From positions 496,001 through 560,000 of the forward strand of contig LUGG01000007.1 in assembly GCA_001683735.1 (NCBI GenBank): a DNA stretch of 64,000 nucleotides, in the 5' to 3' direction. The notes beneath the pieces were generated by a model that saw only the letters and a list, made by a program, of their open reading frames with translations, was not told where the DNA came from and made no database searches. Positions 1 through 12,852 of the stretch are shown here, piece after piece (the stretch's first letter is position 1; every line of letters begins with the position of its first letter). The DNA comes from Grifola frondosa. Taxonomy: Eukaryota; Basidiomycota; Agaricomycetes; Polyporales; Grifolaceae. Position numbers and translations under genes: made by a program.

Positions 1-633
1 ACATCCAGCGTATCACACCTTCCTCCTTGAGGCCCATCCTCTTCGCGAGACCGATCGAAGCCGCGTTCGCGGGGTGCGCGGCCCACTGCACGCGGCGGAA
101 GCCGAGGCCGGGCGGAGATGCGTGCGGGAGCTGCAGCGTGTACCGCAGGAGGAGCCCGACAGCGTTCGTCGCGACGTGCGTGCGCTGGAATGCGGGGAAC
201 ACGACGACGAACGCGATCTCCGTGCTCAGGTGCTGCGGCGCGGTGTTGTAGAGGCCCATCACGCCCGCGAGGCTCCCGCCCCAGTGTGGGTGCGCGGGAT
301 CCGCGCGCGTCTTGTCGATGACCGCGAAGAGCACCGCGTGCGGGTCGCGCCGGACCTTGATCTCGAGGAAGGAGAGAAAACTGGGAGGGTGGGGCAGGAG
401 AAGGAGTAGTAGCGGAAGAGCTCGGGGCGCGAGCCGACCTCTGCCCAGTAGGTGCTCGCATGCTCGGCAGGGACGAAGGGCGTCAGCTTGACGCGCGCGC
501 TCTCGAGCGACTCGGCGTGGAGGGGGTACGCGAAGTTGATGTCGTATGGGCCGGGCCCGTAGAGCTCTGACTCTGGGAGGAGAGGGAGCAATGACGGCGT
601 GCTGGGAGGCTTGTAGGCATTGACGAAGGACAT
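1..633 (-). CDS. GNAT-family acetyltransferase, 3' truncated by window edge
   Basis: A GCN5-related N-acetyltransferase of the RimJ/RimL-like type common in fungi; substrate unknown. The first part (633 to about 395) begins MSFVNAYKPPSTPS and contains a beta-strand-rich segment with the phrase YWAEVGSRPELFRYYSF. The second part (about 372 to 1) has the acetyl-CoA side: VRRDPHAVLFAVIDKTR, GGSLAGVMGLYNT, STEIAFVVVFPAFQRTHVAT and NAASIGLAKRMGLKEEGV. The acetyl-CoA loop Q/R-x-x-G/A is degenerate, as in this fungal subgroup. The two parts are in different frames and no GT-AG intron fits between them. One missing C (G on the + strand, run 391-394) would join them, so I read it as one gene with an apparent one-base deletion. 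Start chosen at 633 because upstream in-frame residues look non-coding. The C-terminus lies outside the window. Confidence 0.8.
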
Positions 634-1670
634 GTTGGATATATGGGACGACCAGCAAAAACAGACGTACTTATAGCGCAATGCTCGGAGACCGGGAGCA
701 ATTCGAGGATATTCTATGGAAAGAAAGGTATGACTCGCAAATTCATCTATTGCCAATCATCGAGTCACATTGTTGCGAGCGTAGCGTAGCGCGAGCAGCA
801 AATAATCAGCTAACGTGAACGGGAGGCCGACGGTCATTCCGTGAAACGGAGCGCTCTTGTCTGGAACAGACAAGACCAAACTTTACGTTGAGCAAGTGTT
901 GAAACTGTTGAATCCATCGTACTAATGCTCAAAACATCCTGTCTCAATGTGTGGTGCTTCCACTATTCACGGTCTCAGACGGGTCTATACCCGGACGCAT
1001 ATCGTTAATTGGCGCTGCGCTTCCTCCCTCTGTCTTCTCACCCAGCGCATTCCTCGCTCTCGCGGTTACGTCCTGGATCAGCGATTTGTATCCTGCGCTA
1101 CGGACCCTCGAGGTCCTTGTGGATCTGGACTACTCTCCGCTGCCCTCTCTTACTATGGTAGAGCAGTGTCTCATAGTTGTCCGCACTTCATTCCTGACAT
1201 GGATTGAACGCGAACTATACACTTACCACCGGTTAGTTCTGACTTCACACATGCTGGCGCTCTGCAACGCAAGCTCCATGCCTTCAGCACGTGCACCAAA
1301 CGCGTCCCGAAATCGGGATTAGCTGATCGCGGGACTTGAATCTGATTGTACATTAGCTTCCAGCCTTTAAAAGTCGGAGTTGGGTCCTCGGAAATCTCGA
1401 CCACAACTACTAGGAAGTCGTCCGTATGCCTCTTCATCTAAGTATTTCCGTTGCACGAGTGGATTTATAGAGCTGCTACTTGTCTTCCACAGCTTCTCAG
1501 AGCCCCGCCTACTGCTCACGCATCTATTGAGCCACACTTCCATCCATCTGAAGTTCGCGCGGCGCACCTCTCGTACACGCCGTTGCAGCCATCGTGCACG
1601 ACTCAAGCGACTCTGATATCTTCCGTGTTCACGAATATCACGAACAACGCCCTCACACGACCACCCCGAC
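634..1670. other. Intergenic, possible F-box/LRR relic at 951-1245
   Basis: No convincing gene. A short + strand reading frame at 951-1245 contains SDLYPALRTLEVLVDLDYSP, which resembles the leucine-rich part of basidiomycete F-box proteins, but it has no F-box, no clear start and ends at a possible donor. It may be a decayed relative of the F-box gene that follows. The rest shows no recognisable feature. Confidence 0.25.
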
Positions 1671-1710
1671 ACCCAGCCACCCAGCTACCCAGCCACCCAG
1701 CCACCCACCA
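1671..1710 (+). repeat. CCCAGCCA short tandem repeat in a 5' leader
   Basis: About five imperfect copies of an 8-base CCCAGCCA/CCCAGCTA unit run right up to the F-box gene start codon, so they probably lie in its 5' untranslated leader. Confidence 0.6.
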
Positions 1711-1712
1711 TC

Positions 1713-3376
1713 ATGCAGTCTGACGACGATGATCCCACCGCGCTGGTCCTCTCCGCACTCTCTACACTCTCACCGGAGGTCTGGAATTCGATCGTACCCA
1801 TCAATGCGCTCCCGACCGAGCTCCTCGTCGAGATCTTCACGCACGTGCGCCGCGCCAGCAGGTACTTGGCGTGGGTGCACCTCACAACGATCTGCCGCCG
1901 CTGGCGCGCCGTCCTCACGCATGCCCCACGCTTCTGGGCCGACGTTCGTCTCGACGCGAGCGCGACGCACGAGCAGCACAAATGCGCTTCTTGCACTTGT
2001 GCCTCGTCCGCTCTGCAAATATGCCACTCGCGCTCGCAGCCATGCCCCTCGACGGCCTCCCCGTGCCCAGGATCATCACCGCCCTCACACCACACACATC
2101 GCGCATCGCGGCATTGTACATAAATACGGAGCGCCCGCGCTCCGCGGAAGCATTCATCGTGCTCCTCACGCAGCCGTGGCCTATCCTGACATCGCTCACT
2201 CTCATCCTCAACTACGACGAGCCGAAATGGGTCCCCATGCTCTCCCCGACACATGAGCAGTTCCCACGCCTGCGCAAGCTCAAAATCCGCCACGTCCGCC
2301 TTCTCTGGCCGCTCTCGTTCTCGCACGAGCTCGTGTCGCTCAACCTCGATTTCCACTACGAGCGCGCGGCGCACCCGGACGAGGAGCGCCCGACGCTGCC
2401 CATACTCCTAGAAACGCTGCGCGCGTGCCCCCGCCTTGAAATGCTCATGCTGTCCTCGGTCGCAGCGCCGCTGAAGGAGCTCGCGGGTCCGACGCACGCA
2501 TACCCGGAGCACGAGTGCCCGGTCCATCTTCCGGAGCTGTGTGACCTAGACGTGTGGAATGACGACGCGGTGGACTCGGCATACTTGCTTGCGCACCTGC
2601 GTTTCCCGGCGAGCACGATTGTCCACGTGAAGGTCAACCTCCCCCAGCTTGCGCCATTTGAACTGTTCGCGCCCGCGCTCCCGCGCACGCCGCGCGGAGC
2701 GGACTACGCGGCGCTTCCGATCCTGGGCACAACGCAGGGGCTCTCGCTGACGGTCGGCCCGACGGGGATCGTGCTGCGCGCAATCCCATACAAGGGGGGT
2801 GCCACCAAGGGCCGTATCCCGCGGCTGAAGGTACACGTGTTCGCCATCGAGGGCCTGGACCTATATGCGAGCTTTTCGGAGATCGTGGAGGAGGCCGCGC
2901 AGGCGTTCGCGGGCGCGCCCGTGCGCGCGCTGCGCATCGTGAGCAATATCGACTATAAGCAAGACGTGGCCTACGAGCTCCAGCGGGGCGCGCTGGACCC
3001 CTTCCGCTGTCTGGAGGAGCTCACCGTGGAATCGAACCATGCGGCGCGGCCGATCCTGGACGTGCTGGGCGCGGCGCCCGAGGTGCAGTCGGAGGACGAC
3101 ACGCTGGTGCTTCCAAGCCTCCGGACGCTGCGCATTATCGTGGAGGACATCCAGGAGCATCCGACGTGGGAAGCAGTGTTCGCGATGCTGGAGTACCGCG
3201 CGTCGCGGGGCGGCCGCTTGCACGAGCTGGTGATGCAGGAGGAGGCGGGCCGGGGGGTGCGGCCTGAATACGGGGATATGCTGGAGGAGCTGGTGGACAA
3301 ATGGTCGTACCCGGAACCGGAGCCTCCGACTTCGAGCTCGACCGAATATGAGAGTGTGGATGACACGTTTGTATGA
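1713..3376 (+). CDS. F-box protein with LRR-like C-terminal region
   Basis: Likely substrate-recognition subunit of an SCF ubiquitin ligase. The F-box lies at about residues 27-70: INALPTELLVEIFTHV followed by WVHLTTICRRWRAVLTHAPRFWADVRL. The remaining ~480 residues are the usual fungal leucine-rich region (for example FPRLRKLKIRHVRLLW, LPSLRTLRIIVEDI), ending in an acidic tail. The F-box and the LRR part are in different frames; the change is near the AAA at 1980-1982, where one extra A would give a continuous reading through QHKMRFLHLCLVRSANMPLAL-like sequence. I treat it as a one-base deletion. No intron is needed. The start ATG at 1713 follows the CCCAGCCA repeat. Large F-box families are common in Agaricomycetes, so the target cannot be inferred. 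Confidence 0.8.
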
Positions 3377-3727
3377 TGTGTCATCTGCATGTTTATCGTA
3401 AGGGACACTGTTGCTTTAGATAGATTTCCAGCCTGTATCCTGGTAAGAATTGAAGAAACTAGTGCTATCATAGAGTAAACGAGCAGAGTTTGATGGAGAA
3501 TCGGATGGTCCAAGCGTAGGCTTGTGGTGAGTGGCACTTTTTCCAGTCCTGTGGCGAAGTGGCTGGATATACAAAAAAAAGAGACTCCCCGCACCCGCGC
3601 GTCTTATGTTTATATGCATGAATGGCGGATTCAAACACTGATATGCGCATACGTATCAAAGATTTTCATTCACGTTAGTGTTACAGGCGAGTTTACAATC
3701 CTACCCCTCATGCATCCCCGTCCAGCC
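3377..3727. other. Convergent 3' intergenic spacer
   Basis: Spacer between the convergent F-box and amine oxidase genes. It presumably holds both 3' untranslated regions; no other feature seen. Confidence 0.5.
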
Positions 3728-6499
3728 CTAATTTGCACAGCAAGCACCACTACTCGAGCTATTTGACGAGAACGCAGGGACACTCCTCGCATCGTTCGCG
3801 CCGGGCACGTCCATACTAGGGTTGACCGTGAAGAAATGCGACGGCCTGAACAGTATACGGAGATGCTCCACGGGCATCACCGGCCAGTCCTCCGGTCTCG
3901 GAATATGCGTGATACCTATCCATCGCAGCGCGGGTCAGCACAAATGTCATCAACCAAACGAGTAAGCAAGACGCACCCATGGTGATGTACAGCAGCAAAT
4001 CCTCGCCGGCGATGTTGTCGTCGCCCTTGGCCCAATTTGAGATGGAGTCCTCGGGCGTGTCGCGCGTCTGCGGGACGTACTTGCCAGACGGCCACATGCG
4101 ACTGCCCGTGGGGCCCTCGACGTCCTTCACGACCCACAGCGGCTTCGTCGCGAAGGTCGCGCGCTTCGCGACCCAGCTGTCGTCGCGCGCCATCATCGGC
4201 GCATTCGCGCCCTTCGCCATGATCGCGTACCCTGCATTCTTCCCCGACGCCGAGTGGAACTTCTTCGGGTTCACGATCGACCACCGGCGGTCGAGGTCGT
4301 AGTCCATATCGCGTGCGCCCTCGGACGCGACCTTGAGCTGCTTCGCGCGCGTGATGAACGCGTTGCCCGCAATGTTCGCGGGCGAGCCCGTCGGCGCATT
4401 CGGAAGGGGAAGGATGTCAGTCTCGACGACCGTATTGTGCAGCCCGTCGATCATCGGGTCCACGCGCACGGCGAAGAGGTGCTGGTGGTTGTGCGCGAGG
4501 ACGTTGGGCGCGAGCACCACACCGAACGGATTCGGCTCGTCGTCCGCCTTCACGTACACCTGCACGACGCCCGTCAGGCGCACCTCGAGCTCGACGTTGC
4601 CGTCCTGGTAGAAGAGGTAGTTGAAGATGTACTCTGCGTGCGCGCGTCAATGCGAGTTCGACACGTTCGGGGAAGCGGGACAAGGACTTACCGTAGTTCG
4701 CGAGCGTGCAGATCATGCTGACGACCAGCCTGCGGCTCCGCACGGCCTGACTGCGGCCGCCGGCACGGAAGTCAGTGTGCTTCCACAGGAGCCCAGCATC
4801 CTCCTCGTGGATGCAGATGACGTTCTTCACGACAACGGCATTGCCGTCATGTGCGACATAGCAACCGGGCTGTGAAATATGTAAGCCGTCTGTGGACGAT
4901 GAATGAGACAGTCGAACTTACCAGGTAGTGGATCTGTCCCAGACAATCGCAGCCGAGGGTAAGCTGGTTGGCCATAGTACCCATACCATATTCGCCACTG
5001 TGTACGGCGTCAGATCTTCTTTCAAAGCGAGACCGAAAACCACCCTTACGCGTCAAATGCATGTTTCCTGGGATGGGGGTGCTCCGGAGCGCCGTAGGGG
5101 ACAACCATCTCCGCCAAAGAGATACGGTAGAAGATGGGGCGGATGTTTCCGTCATCGTTATACGTCACGGTCGACAGCGCAATTCCCTCACGGTGGTGGA
5201 AAGCTACATATCATATATCAGCGAAACGACGAAGGACAGCGGCGAAATTCTAGCACGCACCGATGTGCATCTTCCATTTTTGCCACTCGAGCACCTGACC
5301 GTCCATTTTGAAGCTGACGCCCTCGGGCTGGACGACGTGCAGCGGCTTGATGTCATCTCGCAGCTTGAAGTCTGGATTCTGCGCCAGAAGATCCGGAAGG
5401 AAGTCGTACGCCTTGCGCGGCGGAGGGAGACGTTCCCGATTCGCGTCCGCCTGGGAATCAGCCTCCAAAGGAGGCGCCGCGGTTGTCGAGCTCGTGAGCT
5501 CCGCCTTTATGCCAGTCTGGGAGAAGATGGACTGGGCAGAGACCTTGGTCTCCGGAACGTAGCGAGCCGGGAAGTCGATGTGAATAACCTTCTTGGATAT
5601 CGAGTCGATCACTGGGACGAAATCCTACGACGAGCAATACGGTCAGCCTCACACGTTGCATGGTAATGGATCAGACTGCTTACCATAGGATGCGCGTACA
5701 AGTTATCGTGCTTGGACCAGCGAGCGAACATAAGTGCCTGTTGAATCCGAGCCCCTTTCGGGAAACGCGCATCATAACCGATCGCCCATCCATCGGCGTA
5801 CAACTGATCCGGAGTGAGGCCTATGCGTCTGAAGTGAGTTTCGCAACCGACGATGAGGCGATCTGAACTTACCGACATCTGCGGCGAGCTTCTTGACACG
5901 CTCATCCGCACGGATGATCTCCTCGCAAAGGCAGAGTTCTTCGACCGATATCTGAGGTTGCACGCCCTCAGGCAACTTCTCTATCAAGTCGACCTCCCAC
6001 TCCCCATTCTTTAATGAGAGGACAGTGGTGTATCCGTCACTGTGTTGGGAGTGAGTCTCGACGTGCTAGATGACATGATCAGATACGTACCCAGTTACGG
6101 CATCGATGAACTAAATGGATCGACAACATCAGCTACGAATACGCGAGAGCATCTCATTAGATACTTACATCGACTTCAGCTTTCCGCACGATCTCGGATA
6201 CGGGCTCGGGCTTCTCACCGACAAGGAGCGGGATACCGAGGAACGCAAGGACCGCTCTCTTAGGCGGCGGCAGAAGAGTGTTGGTGATGAACCTAACGGC
6301 CTTCACATTGGTTTTGGCAGCGATATATCGTCGCACGCTCAGCGATACCGCGGCGATCTAGAGAAACGATCGGGATGGATCTATGAGATGTTGCGCGCAT
6401 TAGGGAAACAGTTCTCACCTCATCGGGAGTCAAGGGGTCCAGAGGGTGCTTGAAAGGGAGCCCCTTAGTGGTGCTGGGAGCAGTATTTGTGGCAGACAT
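3728..6499 (-). CDS. Copper amine oxidase (primary-amine oxidase)
   Basis: Oxidises primary amines to aldehyde, ammonia and hydrogen peroxide using copper and a tyrosine-derived topaquinone. Eleven exons can be assigned: 6499-6419, 6357-6169, 6110-6091, 6039-5873, 5820-5684, 5624-5261, 5203-5050, 4997-4922, 4869-4692, 4633-3977, 3915-3728; total 2211 bases, 736 residues, with no frame break. Visible motifs: N-terminal domains ([25 protein letters not shown]), the catalytic-base region [20 protein letters not shown], the CDCLG cysteines, the cofactor motif TLANYEYIF whose Tyr codon sits just before an intron, copper ligands in LAHNHQHLF and [10 protein letters not shown]. Exon 3 is only 20 bp. 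The C-terminus is Ser-rich, ends CCAN and has no PTS1 peroxisomal signal. Family and completeness are clear; the preferred amine is not. Confidence 0.96.
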
Positions 6500-6584
6500 G
6501 GTAGCAGAGGGATACGATGGCAATTGCAGGAGCTGAAAAACCTCTCGAGAGACAGGTGAGGAAACGAAGGGTCTTTCGCGCCCG

Positions 6585-6592
6585 TTTATATA
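6585..6592 (-). promoter_or_regulatory. TATA box of the amine oxidase gene
   Basis: TATATAAA on the - strand, about 90 bp upstream of the amine oxidase start codon at 6499, a reasonable distance for a fungal TATA element with a short leader. Confidence 0.5.
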
Positions 6593-6773
6593 GCACAGAA
6601 CTTGTGATCCACAAGTTTGGCTGCTATGTCCTTGCTATCTTCGGTCAGCAGACGGATGCCCGTGAGTCGCCTGGATGGGCTGATAACCCCATTTCTTCGA
6701 GTCTCGCCCGCAGACAGATCATAGGTCCGATATCGTCTGTGGTGTGGTAGGAGCAATTCAAAATTCAATTAAT

Positions 6774-6925
6774 GATAAGCATCTAAGCGATGGGAGATAA
6801 GCGCATTTTTTCAATCTGTACTTACAAATGTTACATGTGACTCGTGCTTGATCGTATACACGCTCGAGACGCTGATAACGCGGTCACGTAGTGGTCATCA
6901 CCAGACTGTGAAAAATCCGGATAAG
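6774..6925. promoter_or_regulatory. Three GATAAG motifs upstream of amine oxidase
   Basis: GATAAG occurs on the + strand at 6774-6779, 6796-6801 and 6920-6925, that is 275-426 bp upstream of the amine oxidase start. GATA factors of the AreA/Nit2 type bind HGATAR sites and activate genes for secondary nitrogen sources, which would suit an amine oxidase. Sites seen directly; regulation is inferred. Confidence 0.4.
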
Positions 6926-7849
6926 AATACCGAGGTAAATCACGCCTCGTTCATAAGCAGAACGTCGAGTGCACGGGGCTGCACGGGGACGTTCGTTTCG
7001 CGAACAACAGAGCCACCATACGTCAACACCCCAAATAGCCCAGTAAAGCGTTGGTCACCCGCTCACCGTGACGGCCGTCGTCGCGCGGCTCGCGCCACTC
7101 GACATCCAAGCACCTCTGCCGCTCGCTCTGTACCTCGGTTTTGAGTATGTATAATATATACTCAATAGCTATCTAATATCAATTATTCTTAACCTCACCA
7201 AGGTGCATCAGCAAATTCCGGCTTTTGCTTAGGGACTTATCCTTACTTAATGTTAAATTTTTCGTCACTTAGAGTACCTAATTCCAGAAAATTAAGTAGG
7301 CCTCAACTCTTTTTTCCCTCTTTTAGCGCTTAAATAAGGTAGTTAGGAAACAAAAATGCGAGATAAATAAGTAGGCCACAGTTCCCCCAAATTTACATTT
7401 TTGCATATTGTCAAATTTAACATACTCATAACTCCTGCAAACCGTGTTATCATACTGCTTGAACTACAATTGCATGCCTTTAATCATCCCCATTTGACTC
7501 ACCTGGCTTTCAGTGTATGATCTTGATGACTCGAACTTTTGAGGCTCTGAGAATGCTTCTTACCAAGTGTCTGACTCTGCAGCTTAAGCTTCTAAGTGTA
7601 CACTTTGTGTTGGGCTACCTCAATGCCTCACACCTCTACACCATCCAAACCTACTGTTGCTAGTACTCTCAATGCAAGTCCTAGAAAATAAACTCGCTGA
7701 CAGAAATTGAGGTCTACATCTTCTGCAGAACTCTTTGCTTCCACTCTTCTCCAGCATTCTTAGCTAACAATGAAACAATGGTTTAAATTGACAAAGACTA
7801 CAAAAGTATATGCGAACTATGTAAAGAGTGGGAAAGCTGGCTGAAGAAG

Positions 7850-9650
7850 GAGCCCATTCAGTCATACCACCTGTGACTTACAGGCAGCTGATGATAAATA
7901 CTGGCTGTTGTCACAGGTCATCCAGTCTCAGCTGGAATTTCAGTATTTTCTATAATTACAGTCTGGCCAAATGTCTGTAATAATAGTGTGGCGGTTCGGT
8001 ACAAGAAAATACATCAAAATTTTAGGTAATACTCAGTAAATTGTATAAATTTCCAAAAATTCGATACTGAAGTTTAGGTGAGGATCCAGAAATTTAAGAA
8101 ATTTAATGTGTACGATTCAATTTGAGTCAGTACTCTGTACATTTATTCATGCCCAGAGATTTTAGTTCAAACACCAAAGATTTACCCTGGTACTTTGGAC
8201 CAAATACTGAAAATGTATGATTTTGATGTTTGAGCCAATATTGATGGCCCAGTGTTAGTTCAAACACCGGAGATTTACCGAGAGATTCAGTCAAAATATC
8301 AAAAATGTATGACTTTGATATTTGAGCTGATATTCATAACCTGAGGTTTTAGTTTAAATGCTGGAGATTTACCAAGTGATTTGGTCAAAATACTGAAAAT
8401 GTATTGCTCCAGTGTTTGAGCAGATATTCATAACCTGGCATTTTAGTTCAAATGTCAATGGTTTACTGAGAGATTTAGTCAAAATGCTGAAAATATATTA
8501 ATTCAGTATTTGAGCAGATATTTATATTTCAGCATTTGAACTCAAATACCAAAGATCATTTATCATGGAAGTTTAGACCAAATGCCGAAAATATATGGTT
8601 TTGGTATTTGAGCTAATATTCATAGTCCAAAGTTTTAGTTCAAACACCAGAGATTTATCAAGAGATTTGGTCAAAATATCAAAAATGTATGACTCTGGTA
8701 TTTGAGTAGGTATTCATATTCTGGCAGTTGAATTCAAATATTGAAGATTTAACATGGGACTTTAGATCAAATGCCGGAACTTTACCCTGAAACTTTAGAC
8801 CCAATACTGAAAATGTATAGTTTCAGTGTTTGAGCTGACATCCATAGTCCAAAGTTTTAGTTCAAGCACTAAAGATTTACCAAGAAATGTTATGAAGTGA
8901 ATATTAGACAGTTTTTTTTGGGAAAAGGCTAAGCCTTATTTGGACAAATTTCACCTTTTCAAACATGCCTTATTCATCACAATTGGTGCAGTATTCACTT
9001 TTCAATTTGCAAAACATTGTGGAAAGGCACACTGAAATGGTATGTTTTTATTGCAATGATATACAAAAGTATACATATATTTAAGTTCTACTAATTAAAC
9101 ACTTTCAGACAAGTCTAAGATGAAGAAAATCTGTGAAGAATTGAGGAAGCAATGGAGAAAACAATATATAGTGGCTGAATTTAAAACATACTCAGTCTTT
9201 GTCATCAATTTGCCAGGTAGTAAAAGAATGAACTTAGTTGCCAGACTCCAAAGTATCAAACATGTTTGATGTTCAAATGCAAATTCCCTGATAAAATTCT
9301 GGTATCTGAACTAAGATTGTGAACCATGAATATCTGCTTAAATGCTGATGCCTAAATCTTCGGTGTTTCAACTAAAATGTTGTAATAAAATTCCAGTGGT
9401 ATTCAGATAAAAACTTCAGGATAAAACTTTGGTGTTCATACAAAATTGCAGCATAAACCTTTGGTGTTTAGACTCAGTTATGAATATCTGCTCAAACACT
9501 GGAGCAATACATTTTCAGTATTTTGACCAAATCACTTGGTAAATCTCCAGCATTTAAACCAAAACCTCAGGTTATGAATATCAGCTCAAATATCAAAGTC
9601 ATACATTTTTGATATTTTGACTGAATCTCCCGATTTGTAAATTATGAATG
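7850..9650. repeat. Repeat complex with minisatellite arms, left copy
   Basis: Three parts. 7850-7985 is an inverted copy of 21.83-22.0 kb, starting GAGCCCATT. 8040-8885 is a degenerate tandem array whose units read like TTTAGTTCAAACACCGGAG followed by TCAAAATACTGAAAATGTA. 8886-9205 is a direct copy of 20.69-20.99 kb. 9250-9650 is more of the array in opposite orientation. The arrangement suggests rearranged ends of a foldback-like element. Confidence 0.6.
8282..9629. repeat. 152-bp near-perfect inverted repeat
   Basis: 8282-8433 and 9478-9629 are reverse complements with about one mismatch, separated by roughly 1 kb. They are far more alike than the surrounding degenerate array units, which points to a recent inversion, duplication or gene conversion. 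Confidence 0.75.
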
Positions 9651-12118
9651 ATGAATTTTACACACTACACAGCACTGGGGACATAAAGTCCATATTGGGA
9701 AGTCAGCTGCAGAGCTAGATCTGGGCATTCGGGAAGCATTGGCATTTCTATTCTGCAAAAATTTCACAATTTATAATCAGCTGAGCGAGCCATGGGGATT
9801 TCACTGCTAACGATGTGCATTTGTGTATATCATAAATCTCACAGTTAGTCATGAGAGGACTGTTGTAAATCTGCAACTATAAGTAGGGCTATCCAAGTAT
9901 CTTAAGAAAAAGTTGAGTTTTGCTGATGGCCAATGTTGGAGAATTCTCTTGCCAGCATATCACAATTTGACCAGATTATCACCATGTTCAAATTATTTGG
10001 GCACACTACATATGCATGAAGGTTCTGGTGGGGATATACAACATTGTAGTAAAATTGTGCAGGTGCTTCACAGGCAAGACACCTAACACTGGAGCTAGTG
10101 GAGAGATGACACCACTCAATGCAACAGTGCTTATGATAGCCTTGTGACAGTGCTTGCTAGTCACATTTATGGAATCACATGTTCACCAAAAAATGTCCTA
10201 GTGGTGCAGACATTCTCTTCATAAGTTACTGTTGGATCTTGTTAGTAAGATGGGTGCACAAATAGGTGCCCAGACTGGGGGTAGGGGGGTGAGAGGACAC
10301 TAAGCAAGAATCAATGTGTCCAGTAAAAATATTGTGAAAAGATAAGACTTTTAGACTAAATATGTCTTACATAATTTTAGTGGAAATATTGTAATATTGT
10401 TTTAAATAAGCTGTATTTTGTCAACAACATTGTGATATTATTTCTGTTAGCATGACTTATATTATATGGTATCTCAATATAACCAATAGAATTTGGGAAG
10501 ATTTATTCAATCAAAGATAGTTCCTCATGACATTTTCACTAGAAACATTTGATTTTTGCCCATAGTGGGAGGGGTTCTCAAGTCTCATATGACTTATTGG
10601 TGGTGACCTCAAAATGACAAAAACTGTCTATAGACTATCAATAATACATACAATAAAACTAAATTCTATTTTTTTCAAGCATCTCTCATTAAAGACCAAT
10701 CTTCTTGCAACCAATTGAAAGGTGGCTGGTTTTGTGAAGAAGCCTAGCCTTGAATTTGCATGTATCTCTTGCTTGTCAAATTTGACTTTATTGCTCATTA
10801 ACTTAACGTTAAAATGACAAACATGATTCTGACTTGTGTTTCACAGATGGTTCATGTTTGTTTTATATAACCTACTATTGCAATGTAGCCTTGTGTAACT
10901 GTATAACATTCTGTTTTGCTTTGTCTTGTCAAATTTTACCTTTTGCTCTATTTGCACATATCATCACCATGTGATTTAAGTACCTTGACATGGTATACTC
11001 TTTCTTCATTGGACTTGTTCTCTACTATCATCTACCATCATCCTATGCTATATTTTCTATGAGCTTTTCTCTCCCTTTACTATGTAATGTTATTCTCATT
11101 GATAAAGTCTGCATGACCTCTTTTAATTCAAATTTATCTTGTGAGCAAGTTTCAGACTTCTAGTACAGGGTCAACACATTTTTCTTTTTGTTATGAATTC
11201 TTCTTTGTAGAAGTGGTTTTTGAATTCAAACAACCTGTATCACTATTATAATGTCATACTCAGCATGAGCCTTCATATGTTATATTATATTGTGTGCATG
11301 TCAAATTCATATTGTGCATCATCTACACACTCAGCCATGGCAACTGATAATATTTTCCCAATAAAAGATATACAATGAGATTTTAGAGCTGAGAAGTGTC
11401 ATCCATGTTCTTATAGCTCAAATTTTATGCATATTTGTAGTAATATTTTTTTTTCATAAATTCATGAGCCCATTCTTAGTTGTGAGTGAGTGATTGAAAG
11501 AGAGAATTTGTGTCAATTTGATGAGAAGTTCTCAGATAATAAAATGATGCTTAAGCTCCCACTTAGTCAATAAGATAAACAAAAATCAATGAGAGTGACT
11601 TTATTATGTTCAAATGGCTGAAAATGCTGTAGACTTGGACAGCATTGAGCATGCTAGAAAATAGGTGATGTTGTACAATCTCAATCTCATTGAATAAACA
11701 TGAAAAATCCTCTATGTCAATCATTACTTACTTCTAAATTCAAGCACACTTACACTGTGGCTTCATTGTTATCAATATTTTTCACCAGCCATTATAGAGA
11801 GATAAGGAAAAATAGGAGTACAGAGATGGAATTTAGCATGTGATAAGCACATAAATTCAAATATAGAACATAACATGAAACTGCACTGCTAGGATGGAGT
11901 TCCTGCCTTTCACATATAAATAAGTCTGGATCATCTCATTTTTTGTTGATCTAAAAACTATGTATACTATAAATTATCATATTATCTGTATAGGACTATA
12001 CCATACTAAATTCAGAGCATTTTATCCATGCTATCCATCTCCATGAATTGATGTTCTTATGTCTTTATGTTCACCATTCACTGAATATCTTATTGACACT
12101 TATATTGTATCCCAGCAC

Positions 12119-12480
12119 TAGTGTTGCCATAGCTTGGAGTCATCTGTTTCAGCTTTTTAGATATTTTCACATAATTTTTGCAGATAATGACATGATTTTA
12201 ATTGAAACAGCTATGTATTGAAATGTAACACAATTATTTGCATAATTATCTTTGATATGTTTAAATTTCAATTACATTGATAATATAGCTGACTAAAAAG
12301 TCTGACTTTGCAATCGACCTTTTGGCCATATCTTCATCAATATAATATATACCATTTTGCCCTTTGGCATCTAATGCTGCTATATCCAAGCTATAACATG
12401 AAGGTAAGATCACTGTGATATCCAAAAAACTGCACAAGTTATAAGTCATATTTGATTTAGGCCAGACTTTAGCTACACTA
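12119..12480 (+). mobile_element. hAT-type MITE, copy 1
   Basis: A 362-bp non-autonomous element. It begins TAGTGTTGCCATAGCTTGG and its reverse complement begins TAGTGTAGCTAAAGTC, giving short imperfect terminal inverted repeats. The 8 bases on each side are CCCAGCAC (12111-12118) and CCCTGCAC (12481-12488), a 7/8 target duplication. The 8-bp duplication and the TAGTGTTG end are typical of the hAT superfamily. No coding capacity. It is in the same orientation as the copy at 17451. Confidence 0.75.
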
Positions 12481-12852
12481 CCCTGCACTGACTATAATGT
12501 CAATTTCAACTCCTACAGATAAGATATTAAAAATTAGTTTTTTGAAATTTTTTTACTATTAATAATTAAATGAATTATTTCAGATAGAATTTAAATGTAT
12601 GCAAAAATATTCTGTGCTCGAAAAATGTGAACATAAAATTTTTATATTGATAGCTATAAAAAATCTGTTTGGGCCAAAACATTCTTACTGCTATTGTAAC
12701 TTAATTTTTATACTCAAATTGTAAAATGTCACTTTTGGAGGCTGTAGAGGATGAAAAATTTATGATCATTTTTGATTTGCAATTGAACTCAATTATTGGT
12801 CCAGTGATTGCTATTTGAAAAAAAAAATAACAATCAATTGAAGAAGACTGAT

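Noticed and set aside
8040..8885. CRISPR-like regular repeat array
   Set aside because: Repeats are degenerate and adjacent with no unique spacers, the host is a eukaryote, and no cas genes exist.
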